This document shows positions 7,242-14,984 of a DNA stretch of 64,000 nucleotides, one piece after another. The notes below the pieces were generated by a model, which did no database searches, was not told where the DNA came from, and worked only from the letters and a program-made list of their open reading frames with translations. The DNA is from an uncultured Rubrobacteraceae bacterium (lineage in GTDB: Bacteria; Actinomycetota; Rubrobacteria; Rubrobacterales; Rubrobacteraceae): positions 1-64,000 of the forward strand of contig CADCVH010000090.1 in assembly GCA_902806085.1 (NCBI GenBank), read 5' to 3'. How positions within the stretch are numbered: position 1 is the first letter of the stretch; each line of letters begins with the position of its first letter. Position numbers and translations under genes: made by a program.

Positions 7242-9456
7242 AGAGGTCATGCATCGTGGCTGGGCATCGCGGTGGGCCCCGTGCAACCCGCCGGGGATGG
7301 GGCGACGGTTGCGTAAGGTAGTAGCCCTGGCGGTGAACGGGTTGTGGCCCAATCGCACCGGCGACCAGCGGCCAAACGCCGAAGGCGGCCGGACGCACCC
7401 CGGATCCGAACCGGCCTCCGGCAAGGGCGGGTTCCGTCCCGACGTGGAGGGCCTGCGGGCCGTCGCCGTTTTGGCCGTGCTCCTCTACCACGCCGGGGTG
7501 CCCTTCGCGGGGGGCGGCTACGTAGGCGTGGACGTCTTTTTCGTGATCTCTGGCTTTCTCATCACCGGCCTGCTGGTCCGCGAGCTGGAGAAGACCGGAA
7601 CCCTGTCGCTCGCGCGTTTCTACTCGCGGCGGGCCAAGCGCCTGCTGCCGCTGACGGTGGTCGTGCTGGCGGTCGTGGCCGTCCTTTCCCGGTTGCTGTT
7701 CGACCCGGTGCGCATGGAGGAGGTCTCCATCGGCATCGTCGCGGCCGGCCTCTACTTCATGAACTGGCTGCTCGCCGCCCGGGCGGCCGACTATTTCGCG
7801 GCCGGCCTGGAGGCGAGCCCGGTGCAGCACTTCTGGACGCTGGCGGTCGAGGAGCAGTTCTACCTGGTCTGGCCCGTCCTGATCCTGGCCGCCGCCTGGT
7901 GGGGCCGCCGCGCGGGGTTGGGCCTCAGGCCGGTGCTCGCGGCGGCCTTCGCGGCCGTCGTCCTCTCGTCCCTCGCCTACGGCGTCTACTCCACGCAAAC
8001 GCAGGCCGGGGCCGCCTACTTCTCCACGCTGACCCGCGGCTGGGAACTCGCGCTCGGTGGGCTCTTGGCGCTCGTGCCCGCCTCCCGGTTCGGTCGGCTG
8101 CCGCGGGCGGCGGCGGGTGTCATGTCGGCGGCGGGCCTCGCCGCGATCGCCTTCGCGACCGTCCGGTTCGACGACGACACCCTCTTCCCGGGGCACGCCG
8201 CGCTCGTGCCGACCCTGGGGACGGCGGCGATCATCGCGGCGGGCCTCGCGACGACCACGGCCGGCCCGTCTCGGCTGCTCACGCTCGGCCCGGTGCGCCA
8301 CGTCGGCCGTATCTCCTATTCCTGGTACCTGTGGCACTGGCCGCCGCTGGTCTTCGCCGCCGCGATATGGGGGGAACTCTCCCCGCTAGAGGGCGTGGCC
8401 GTGCTCGCCGTCTCCTACGTCCCGGCCCTCCTAACCAACCGTCTCGTGGAGAAGCCCTTCCTCCGCTCGGAGACGCTGAGCCGCTACCCCCGCAAGGCCC
8501 TGGCCCTCGGCGGCGCCTGCACCGCCTGCTCCGTCGCCCTAGGCCTGCTGCTCTTGGCGGCGACCCCGGCCGTCCCGGAGGCGCCCGAAAACGAGGTGGC
8601 GGGCGCCGCGGCGCTGCGGGGCGGCTACTCGCCGCAAAAGAGCGCCGAAGCAGTCCATCCCACCCCGCGCGAGGCCGAGAAAAAGGACAACAGGCCCCGG
8701 ATGTACGCCGACGGCTGCCACCTCGATCTCGAGGAGACGAGGTCCCCCGATTGCGTCTACGGCAACCCCTCCTCCGGCACGACGGTAGTGCTCTTCGGCG
8801 ACTCCCACGCCATGCAGTGGTTCCCCGCCCTGGAGGAGCTCGCCAAGGAGCGCGACTGGCGCCTGCTCGGGTTCTCCAAGAGCGCCTGCCCGCCCGCAGA
8901 TATAAAGGTCTACAGCACGGGGCTGCGCAGGGAGTACCGCGAGTGCGAAGAGTGGCGCGGACGCACGCTGGAGCGCATAGTGCAAAAGGAGAACCCGGAC
9001 CTGGTCGTCACGAGCATGCTCAACCGCTACCGGGCCAGGGAGGACGGCAAGGGTCTTCCCGATAAGGCGAGCAACGAGGCGGTCGTCGAGGGCTACGCCT
9101 CCACCCTGAAGAAGCTGCGGAGCACCGGGGCGCCGGTCGCGGTCATAGAAGACGTCCCGAGCCCGGACAAGGACATACCCGAGTGCGTCTCCCGGTCGCT
9201 CGGGCGCCTGCAAGACTGCGCGTTTCCCCGGGGAGTGGCCCTCGACCAGCCCCGGGTCAACGCCGAAGCCGCGGAGAGGGTCGAAGGGGCGAGCCTGATC
9301 GACCCGACAAGCGTGGTGTGCCCCGAGAAGACCTGCCCGGCCGTCATCGGGGACGCGCTCGTCTACCGCAACGGCGCCCACCTCACGCGGACCTACGTCA
9401 ACACCCTCGCCCCCTGGCTCGGCGAACGGCTGCCCGAACCGGCCCCGTCGGGTTGA
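7210..9456 (+). CDS. OafA/YrhL-type acyltransferase-3 with C-terminal SGNH domain
   Basis: The N-terminal half is an acyltransferase-3 membrane domain. It opens with FRPDVEGLRAVAVLAVLLYH (the family R and H residues) and GVDVFFVISGFLITG and continues through about ten hydrophobic helices. The C-terminal part, from about residue 515, is an SGNH-hydrolase-like domain with the nucleophile in LFGDSHAMQW and the late His in NGAHLTRTY. Such fusions move acyl groups across the membrane onto cell-surface glycans. The TTG at 7210 has a GGGAG site five bases upstream; ATGs at 7249 and 7297 are alternatives. With the sulfatase upstream and an esterase downstream, it fits a surface-modification cluster. 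Confidence 0.9.
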   Translation: MAEDPRGWVREEVMHRGWASRWAPCNPPGMGRRLRKVVALAVNGLWPNRTGDQRPNAEGGRTHPGSEPASGKGGFRPDVEGLRAVAVLAVLLYHAGVPFAGGGYVGVDVFFVISGFLITGLLVRELEKTGTLSLARFYSRRAKRLLPLTVVVLAVVAVLSRLLFDPVRMEEVSIGIVAAGLYFMNWLLAARAADYFAAGLEASPVQHFWTLAVEEQFYLVWPVLILAAAWWGRRAGLGLRPVLAAAFAAVVLSSLAYGVYSTQTQAGAAYFSTLTRGWELALGGLLALVPASRFGRLPRAAAGVMSAAGLAAIAFATVRFDDDTLFPGHAALVPTLGTAAIIAAGLATTTAGPSRLLTLGPVRHVGRISYSWYLWHWPPLVFAAAIWGELSPLEGVAVLAVSYVPALLTNRLVEKPFLRSETLSRYPRKALALGGACTACSVALGLLLLAATPAVPEAPENEVAGAAALRGGYSPQKSAEAVHPTPREAEKKDNRPRMYADGCHLDLEETRSPDCVYGNPSSGTTVVLFGDSHAMQWFPALEELAKERDWRLLGFSKSACPPADIKVYSTGLRREYRECEEWRGRTLERIVQKENPDLVVTSMLNRYRAREDGKGLPDKASNEAVVEGYASTLKKLRSTGAPVAVIEDVPSPDKDIPECVSRSLGRLQDCAFPRGVALDQPRVNAEAAERVEGASLIDPTSVVCPEKTCPAVIGDALVYRNGAHLTRTYVNTLAPWLGERLPEPAPSG

Positions 9457-9503
9457 CCTTCGGCAGATTCGCCTTAGAGTAATCCGGGGCCCGGAAAAGA
9501 CGG

Positions 9504-10919
9504 GTGCCCGGTGACGGTCGCGCCGGAGCACCCGCCCACCGCTCCGGCGAAACCATCGACGGGGGAGGATCTCTGTTTTCGAGGAGAGCGCCGGACTTCG
9601 GGGCGTGGAAGCGGTTGGCGGCGGGGGTCGCGCTGTCGTGGGCCGTCATCGGGCTGCTGTGGGCCCAGGTGATCGCGCTCCCAAAGCCCCTCCTCCCACC
9701 GCCGTTCTTCGCCGAGCTGCTCGGCGACGTCCCGGCCACCACCACCCCCGAGCGGTTCGTGGTCATGATCTTCAAGGAGACGAGCCTCCTGCTCTGCGCC
9801 TTCGCCTTGCTGGGCCTGCTCCCGGCCGCGGCGGCGCTCGGGTTGGGGGCCCGCAAGAGCCCGCTCGTCGCCGCCGCCCTGTGCGCGGTGGCGGTGGCAG
9901 TCTCCTTGGCCCCGACGGCCGAGGCGCGGAGTACCGCCGCATCCGAGGGCGTGCCCCTCTCGCTCTCGGAGTACTTTGCGGCCCCCCTCCCCGCGGCGGG
10001 CACCGTCCCCGAGACCGCGACCTACGCCCGCCCGAGGGGAGAGGAGCTCAAGCTTGACGTCTGGCGACCGCCCGAGGCCCCCGGCGAAAGCCCCGACCCG
10101 GCCCCCGGTCCGGTCCCCGGTCCGGTCTTCGGTTCGGTCCCCGACGCGGGGCGTGGGCGGCCCGCGGTGGTCGTGGTGCACGGCGGCGGCTGGCGCTCGG
10201 GGACCCGCGGCGAGTTTCCGGCCTGGAACGCGTGGCTCGCGGAGAGGGGGTACGTGGTCTTCGACATCGACTACCGGCTCTCGCCCCCGCCGAGCTGGCA
10301 GGAGGCCCCCGGCGACGTGCGGTGCGCGGTCGGCTGGGTCAAGGAGAACGCGGTCCGCTACGGGGTCGACCCCGAACGCGTGGCCCTCATGGGCCGCTCC
10401 GCGGGCGGGCACCTCGCCCTGCTCGCGGCCTACACGGAAGGACCGTCCGCCTTCCCGGCCGGCTGCGGCGTCCGCGGCGAACCGGACACGGCGGTCGCGG
10501 CGGTGGCGGCCTTCTACCCGCCCACCGACCTCGCCAGCCTCTCCTCCCGGGGATACCTGCCCGGAATAGACCGCTTCCTCGGGGGCGCGAGGGGCGCGGT
10601 GCCCGGGCGTTACCGCCTCTTTTCGCCCGTCGCCCGGGTGGACGCCGGGGACCCGCCGACGTTCCTCGCCCACGGGGAGGACGACGAGATAGTGCCGCCC
10701 GGCGAGTCCGAGCTCCTGGCGGGCCGCCTGGGCGACGCCGGCGTGCCCCACCGGCTCGTCGGCCTGCCCTGGGCCAACCACACCTTCGACTTCTTCTGGG
10801 GCGGCTGGGGATCCCAGATCACCCGCTCCTCGCTCGAAGAGTTCTTAAGGAGCCACCTCGAGACCCCGGCCGAGGCGGGGCACGAACCTGCCGGACGTCG
10901 CGACAAGGGGACGGGTTAG
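9504..10919 (+). CDS. Membrane-anchored alpha/beta hydrolase (BD-FAE / HSL-like esterase)
   Basis: Three hydrophobic helices fill the first 140 or so residues, then a Pro-rich linker built on short CCGGTCC repeats leads to the hydrolase domain. The oxyanion motif is HGGGW, the nucleophile elbow is GRSAGG, the acidic residue lies in GEDDEIVP, and the catalytic His is in WANHTFDFF, so the triad is complete. The family hydrolyses short acyl esters. The start is uncertain: GTG 9504 lacks a clear ribosome-binding site, whereas a good one (GGGGGAGG) lies just before SLFSRRAPDF without a standard codon. It may deacylate what the neighbouring acyltransferase adds, which is inference from position. 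Confidence 0.85.
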   Translation: MPGDGRAGAPAHRSGETIDGGGSLFSRRAPDFGAWKRLAAGVALSWAVIGLLWAQVIALPKPLLPPPFFAELLGDVPATTTPERFVVMIFKETSLLLCAFALLGLLPAAAALGLGARKSPLVAAALCAVAVAVSLAPTAEARSTAASEGVPLSLSEYFAAPLPAAGTVPETATYARPRGEELKLDVWRPPEAPGESPDPAPGPVPGPVFGSVPDAGRGRPAVVVVHGGGWRSGTRGEFPAWNAWLAERGYVVFDIDYRLSPPPSWQEAPGDVRCAVGWVKENAVRYGVDPERVALMGRSAGGHLALLAAYTEGPSAFPAGCGVRGEPDTAVAAVAAFYPPTDLASLSSRGYLPGIDRFLGGARGAVPGRYRLFSPVARVDAGDPPTFLAHGEDDEIVPPGESELLAGRLGDAGVPHRLVGLPWANHTFDFFWGGWGSQITRSSLEEFLRSHLETPAEAGHEPAGRRDKGTG

Positions 10920-11324
10920 CGCGGCTCCGGCCGGTTGGATTCGATCGGCTCCGTAAACCCTTGCCGATGCGCCGCACGCGCCAAGGCTTGGCTCTGCGAA
11001 CCGGGTCGAAAAGCCGTCGGCACCGTCCGGCCCCGTGTGGGGTCGGGGTACGGCCGCGAAGGCCGTGTCTCGGGGCCGTTGGAGGCGGCCGCCCCCGGCC
11101 GCTTTGGCCGAAGGTCGCGGGACCGACGGCGCCCCTCTCCGGAAATCTGCCTCGGCGGATCTCGGCCAGGCTCCTCCCGGGTCCCGGGTTGTTTGAGGAC
11201 TCTAATCGTCCCCAAACGCCGTTCACACCTGTCGGGTCCAAACTACGTGGGCAGGAGGCGAGAAGCCGAGCGGCCCGCCGAGGTAGGCAACCGGAACCCG
11301 CGTTCGCTCGGGAAAGGGGCACCA
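10920..11324. other. Intergenic region with a hairpin, no supported gene
   Basis: About 400 bases with no convincing coding pattern. The one clear structure is a 10-bp stem at 11191-11217 (GTTTGAGGAC, loop TCTAATC, GTCCCCAAAC, one mismatch). It has no T-run after it. It could end the esterase transcript in a factor-dependent way, but nothing more can be said. Confidence 0.4.
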
Positions 11325-11666
11325 GTGAGACCCGTACCGACGCACGAGCAGCCCACGCGCTTCGCCGGTCCATCGGCGCCGAAGGCGGGGTCTCTTCGGA
11401 TCGGCACGTCGGCGGGATCGGGACGATGCCAGGTGCGAACCGGCACCGATTTCCCCTGCGGCCGACCGGCGGTTACCGAGGTTCTGGGCGTACCGTTCTG
11501 CGGGCGCTGCGCCCGAGAGCAAGAGGACTACTTCGTCGTCGGCGAGCTCACGCAGGTCCCCAGGGGCCGGAGGGGGGCACGACGAGCCTTGGGTATGACG
11601 ACACCGGGATGCACCGCCCGCCCGCTCCCGCGGGACGTTGGCGACGTTTTCGGGAAACGGTGGTGA
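11325..11666 (+). CDS. Small zinc-ribbon-like protein, hypothetical
   Basis: The central part reads like a real protein: a four-Cys pattern C-x8-C-x12-C-x2-C (RCQVRTGTDFPCGRPAVTEV, then GVPFCGRCAREQEDYF), as in a treble-clef or zinc-ribbon fold. The flanking sequence is less convincing. The GTG at 11325 has GGAAAGGGG five to six bases upstream and gives 113 residues. I do not recognise a named family. The 3' end overlaps the start of the decayed lipoprotein. Zinc binding is inferred from Cys spacing only. Confidence 0.5.
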   Translation: MRPVPTHEQPTRFAGPSAPKAGSLRIGTSAGSGRCQVRTGTDFPCGRPAVTEVLGVPFCGRCAREQEDYFVVGELTQVPRGRRGARRALGMTTPGCTARPLPRDVGDVFGKRW

Positions 11667-11917
11667 CGGGCGGCAGGGTTCCGTATTTCCTGGTCGTGCT
11701 GGTTTTGGCCTCGGCGCTCGCTTCGGCGGCTTGCGGCGGGCCCGAGCAGGCTCGGCCGCTACCGACCCGAAGGCCGAGCAGGCGGGAGAAGCCAAAGAAC
11801 GCCCGCCCACCGCGGACCGGGCCGTTGCACGGGCGGGCGATGCCGAGGCCCGCGCGGCGGCATTGGAAAAAACTAATCTCTTTCAAAGGCTATCCCCATG
11901 CTCGGGTCCCACACTGA
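11609..11917 (+). pseudogene. Frameshifted small lipoprotein gene
   Basis: From ATG 11609 the frame encodes a signal peptide and lipobox (FLVVLVLASALASAACGGPEQA) and then degenerates into Arg/Pro-rich sequence. The -1 frame, read from the same region near 11750-11765, gives a hydrophilic Ala/Glu/Lys helix (TDPKAEQAGEAKERPPTADR, EARAAALEKTN) of the kind that normally follows such lipoboxes. The two halves fit one small lipoprotein joined by a single-base frameshift. A sequencing error is the other explanation. Ribosome-binding evidence at the start is weak. Confidence 0.4.
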
Positions 11918-11940
11918 TCTCTTGTAGGTGGAGCGTGCAG

Positions 11941-11975
11941 AGAAAACCTCGTCCGACCCCCGGGGTCAGACGAGG
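11941..11975 (-). terminator. Near-perfect inverted repeat with minus-strand U-tract
   Basis: The 14-base arms 11947-11960 and 11962-11975 (CCTCGTCCGACCCC and GGGGTCAGACGAGG) match with one mismatch around a single central base. Read on the minus strand, the stem is followed by TTTTCT, the form of an intrinsic terminator. No minus-strand gene is seen upstream of it, so it might stop antisense transcription, act in both directions, or be a protein-binding palindrome instead. Confidence 0.4.
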
Positions 11976-12057
11976 CCCAAGGCCGGACACGACGCGATGT
12001 CTCCCGCCTGCTTGGCTACCGTGCGGGCGTTCGCGGCGAAGGGAAAGGGCAGGCGGC

Positions 12058-12606
12058 ATGATCGATCTGGCGGGTTTCTGGTACGCGGGGCGTCACCGGG
12101 AACTGCTGCGTGAGGCAAGCCGAGAACGTTTGGCGAGGGAGTTGGGACGCGCACGGAAGGCCGCGCGTAAGGCCGCGCGTAAGGCCCGCGCCGGACGGCC
12201 GGCGACGTTCGATGCGGACGGGCTCACGCGCCCGCCCGCGAGCACACGCGCGGTGGTGCGCCGGGGGCTCGCCGAGGACGCGCCCCGGGTCGCAGGGCTT
12301 TTGGAGCCCAACGGGATGCCCCGCTGGGTGGCCTTCGAGGAGCGCTTCATCGTCGCCGAAGAGGGCGGCAAACTGGTGGCGGCCCTGCGTTTTCGGGAGG
12401 GTTCCGGACGGCTTCACTTGGGGCTGTTGGTGACCGACCCGTGGGCCGAGGAGGGTTCCCTGGCGGTGGCGTTGTACGCCGGGGCGCGGGCGATGGCGCG
12501 CGGCCTCGGTTTGCGGGAGGTCAGGGCCAGGACGCGCCGGCACCAGAGGCACCTGCGCGAGGCCGGCTACCGCGCGCGTGGCGGGGTTTGGCGGACCTTG
12601 CCATAA
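12058..12606 (+). CDS. GNAT-like N-acetyltransferase domain protein
   Basis: The first 60 residues are a basic linker with a 12-bp tandem repeat (ARKA units, near 12155-12190). The remainder has the GNAT rhythm: VVRRGLAEDAPRVAGLL for beta-1/alpha-1, VAFEERFIVAEEGGKLVAAL for the central strands, a poorly conserved acetyl-CoA loop, and the typical end LREAGYRARGGVW. Length is 182 residues. The ATG at 12058 has AGGGCAGG upstream. The usual R/Q-x-x-G-x-G/A loop is not obvious, so activity is uncertain. The substrate is unknown. Confidence 0.65.
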   Translation: MIDLAGFWYAGRHRELLREASRERLARELGRARKAARKAARKARAGRPATFDADGLTRPPASTRAVVRRGLAEDAPRVAGLLEPNGMPRWVAFEERFIVAEEGGKLVAALRFREGSGRLHLGLLVTDPWAEEGSLAVALYAGARAMARGLGLREVRARTRRHQRHLREAGYRARGGVWRTLP

Positions 12607-12652
12607 TCCCCTAGCGCAAGGCGGCGTTGACACCGGAGGAGAGGTAAGCGGT

Positions 12653-14221
12653 TTGCGCGAACGGGGAGGGGGCGTCTCGGACGCCGCGATCACGCGGAGG
12701 AGGTTCCTCAGGATCTCGGCCGTCGCTTTGGCCGGCACCGCGGCCGGCACCGCGGGCGGCGTTGCGGGTTGCGGGCCGCCCGGGCGCGTACGGCCCCTCC
12801 ACCAACCCCGCCCGGAGGGTCACGCCTGGGCCTTCCGCTCGCGACCGGACCTCCGCCCGCCCACCGTCGACATCGCCCGGCGGGGGAACGGGACCGCCGC
12901 GGGCCACGTGTTCGTCGCGCCCAAGAACGGTCCCGGGGAGACGGGGCCGGGACAGCGTGGGCCGATGATCGTGGACGGGGAAGGGTTGCCGGTGTGGTTT
13001 CATCCCTTATCCGACGGCGACGAGGACGCCATGGACTTCAAGGCGCAGCGCTACCGGGGGCGGTCCGTCGTCACCTGGTGGCAGGGCCCGCATACCGCGT
13101 ACGGCCAAGGTGAGTACGCGATCCTCGATGGCTCCTACCAAGAGATCACCCGCGTACGCGCGGGCCGCGGCTACCGGGGTGATCTGCACGAATTTCTCAT
13201 CACCACGGGGGACACCGCGCTCATCACCATCTACGAGCCCGTGCCCTATGACCTCTCCCCGGTGGGCGGCCCGAAGGACGGCATGGTGGCGGAGGGCGTC
13301 GTCCAGGAGATAGACATCGAGACCGGGAAGGTGCTATTCGAGTGGCACAGCCTGGAGCACGTCGGCGTGGAAGAGTCGTACTACCCGCCGCCCACCGATC
13401 CCGCCGAACCCTTCGACTACTTCCACATAAACTCCATCGAGGTCGACACCGACGGAAACCTCCTCGTCTCCGCCCGCAAGACAAGCGCCACGTACAAGAT
13501 CGACCGCGGGAGCGGCGGGGTGATCTGGCGGCTGGACGGCAAAAAGAGCGACTTTGCGATGGAGGAGGGCACCCGCACCCGCTACCAGCACGACGCCCGC
13601 CGCAGGCCCGACGGAACGCTGACGATCTTCGATAACGGCGAGGAGGGAGTGAGCGAGCGGTCCCGCGCCGTCGTCGTGAGGCTCGACGAGGCGGCCATGA
13701 GGGCCAGCCTGGTGCGCGAGTACGTCCAACCGTGGGGGCGGTTTTGCATCACCCAGGGCAACATGCAGACCTTGCCCAACGGTAACGCCTTCGTCGGCTG
13801 GGGCAGCGAGCCCGGCTTCTCCGAGTTCCACGGGGACGGCCAACTTCTTTTCGACGCTAGCCTCCCGGCCGGGGTGGAGTCCTACCGCGCCTTCCGCTTC
13901 CCGTGGGTCGGCGGGCCGAAAGACGAACCCGCGGTGGCCGCCGAACCCGGGCCGACCTCGGGCGAGATCTCTGTCCACGTCAGCTGGAACGGCGCCACGG
14001 AGGTCGCCTCCTGGGAGGTCCTCGCCGGGCCGTCCCCCGACCGGCTGAAGACCCTGGGCCACGTACCCAGGGACGGCTTCGAGACCTCCGCCGCGGCGCG
14101 CACGGACGGGCCCTACGTCCGCGTGAGGGCCCTCGACCACCGGGGCCGGACGCTCGGCGAATCCAGGGCGATCCGGCCGGGAGAGCGGGTGCGGCCCGTC
14201 CCGAGGCCGCGCTCTTCTTGA
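12653..14221 (+). CDS. Tat-exported arylsulfotransferase (ASST family)
   Basis: The N-terminus carries a twin-arginine signal (ITRRRFLRISAVALAG) ending at a lipobox-like VAGC, so the mature protein is probably a membrane-anchored extracytoplasmic lipoprotein. The body follows the arylsulfotransferase beta-propeller pattern, with repeats such as LHEFLITTGDTALITIYEPV, HINSIEVDTDGNLLVSAR and RYQHDARRRPDGTLTIFDNG; the last contains the His expected in these enzymes. A fibronectin-like tail ends the protein. The TTG at 12653 follows GGAGGAGAGG and gives 522 residues. The family moves sulfate between phenolic esters and acceptors without PAPS. Together with the sulfatase it suggests sulfate-ester chemistry at the cell surface. 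Confidence 0.85.
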   Translation: MRERGGGVSDAAITRRRFLRISAVALAGTAAGTAGGVAGCGPPGRVRPLHQPRPEGHAWAFRSRPDLRPPTVDIARRGNGTAAGHVFVAPKNGPGETGPGQRGPMIVDGEGLPVWFHPLSDGDEDAMDFKAQRYRGRSVVTWWQGPHTAYGQGEYAILDGSYQEITRVRAGRGYRGDLHEFLITTGDTALITIYEPVPYDLSPVGGPKDGMVAEGVVQEIDIETGKVLFEWHSLEHVGVEESYYPPPTDPAEPFDYFHINSIEVDTDGNLLVSARKTSATYKIDRGSGGVIWRLDGKKSDFAMEEGTRTRYQHDARRRPDGTLTIFDNGEEGVSERSRAVVVRLDEAAMRASLVREYVQPWGRFCITQGNMQTLPNGNAFVGWGSEPGFSEFHGDGQLLFDASLPAGVESYRAFRFPWVGGPKDEPAVAAEPGPTSGEISVHVSWNGATEVASWEVLAGPSPDRLKTLGHVPRDGFETSAAARTDGPYVRVRALDHRGRTLGESRAIRPGERVRPVPRPRSS

Positions 14222-14261
14222 GGACCCTTCCGAGCGGGCGCGGTGGTCGGATCGGGACGCC

Positions 14262-14651
14262 GTGATCGACTATATGGTCGAAGGAGAGCCTCCGTTCGCG
14301 GGCTCGCGACCCTTCGACGAGGCGGCCATACGCGAGATCGCGGCCCGCGCCTTCGATCGCACGACCAACCTCGCCTCCGGCATTACCAACCACGCAGGCG
14401 TCGACACGGGAGATCGATGGAGGGAGCGACTCGGGGAAGTGAGCGCCCCCACGCTCGTAGTACACGGCACCGAGGATCCCATGTTCCCCCACGGCAACGC
14501 CGTCGCGCTGGCGAAGGAGATCCCCGGCGCCCGGCTGCTCGCGCTGGAGCGGGTGGGTCACGAGGCGCCCCCTCGGGATCTCTGGGACGTCGTCGTGCCC
14601 GCAATATTGCGGGCACGACGCCGCCGACCCGGGATGCCACCCGGAACTTGA
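14262..14651 (+). pseudogene. C-terminal remnant of an alpha/beta hydrolase
   Basis: The translation matches the last third of an alpha/beta hydrolase: the lid region (DYMVEGEPPFAG), the strand with the acidic residue (PTLVVHGTEDPMFPHG), and the catalytic His in RVGHEAP. The nucleophile elbow and oxyanion loop are missing. The same frame stays protein-like upstream of the GTG (LEDPSERARWSDRDAV), right up to the arylsulfotransferase stop, which shows that the N-terminal part was deleted rather than mis-started. The 3' end is altered by a perfect 30-bp palindrome. No function is expected. Confidence 0.75.
14591..14620. repeat. Perfect 30-bp palindrome
   Basis: CGTCGTGCCCGCAAT at 14591-14605 is followed immediately by its exact reverse complement at 14606-14620, with no spacer. 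It falls in the final codons of the hydrolase remnant, where the family normally ends shortly after VVVPAIL; the second half of the palindrome replaces that end with an Arg-rich tail. Such an arm-to-arm copy is typical of template switching during replication. Confidence 0.9.
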
Positions 14652-14803
14652 CCAACCTTTCATTCACCCGACCTCCTGGACGAGGCGTTCTCGAAACTCC
14701 GCATACGGGATGTCGCATAGAACGACGCCCCGGAGGTCCTCGGATCACCCCAGCGACATCGTGGGGCGTACGAGGCGACACGACATCTTGGGGCGGCGCA
14801 TGG

Positions 14804-14966
14804 CTACGCGTTGTAGGCGTAGTCCGCGCGCCTGGCGTCTATGTAGGCCCTAGAGTTTCCGCGTATGAGCTCCGTCTCGCGGTTCTTGATCGTCGTGCCG
14901 AACGCGCTGGTCCCCGCCTCATGCTGGCGTCTGGGACCGTCGACGTCGCCGCCTACCGGGCCGCGC
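14804..14966 (-). pseudogene. C-terminal fragment of an unidentified protein
   Basis: Reading the minus strand, an open stretch of about 54 codons ends at a TAG (14806-14804). Its last 30 residues look like real protein (SAFGTTIKNRETELIR, then AYIDARRADYAYNA). It has no start codon and begins just after a TAA, so it is probably the tail of a deleted gene. I do not recognise the family. Confidence 0.35.
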
Positions 14967-14971
14967 GGCCC
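14958..14971. repeat. GC palindrome after pyrD
   Basis: GGGCCGCGCGGCCC is a perfect 14-base palindrome located 14 bases after the pyrD stop codon on the minus strand. It could form a strong stem at the 3' end of the pyr transcript, but no U-tract follows, so it is at best a factor-dependent terminator or an mRNA-stabilising hairpin. Confidence 0.4.
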
Positions 14972-14984
14972 TTACCAGCGGGTG

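Noticed and set aside
7174-8337. Minus-strand frame of 387 codons
   Set aside because: His/Arg/Gly-rich shadow of the acyltransferase gene with no recognisable motif.
9474-10781. Minus-strand frame of 435 codons opposite the esterase
   Set aside because: Low-complexity antisense translation; the plus strand has a complete catalytic triad.
10932-11324. N-terminal extension of the zinc-ribbon gene
   Set aside because: The frame is open far upstream, but the translation is basic and unpatterned; the GTG at 11325 has the only reasonable ribosome-binding site.
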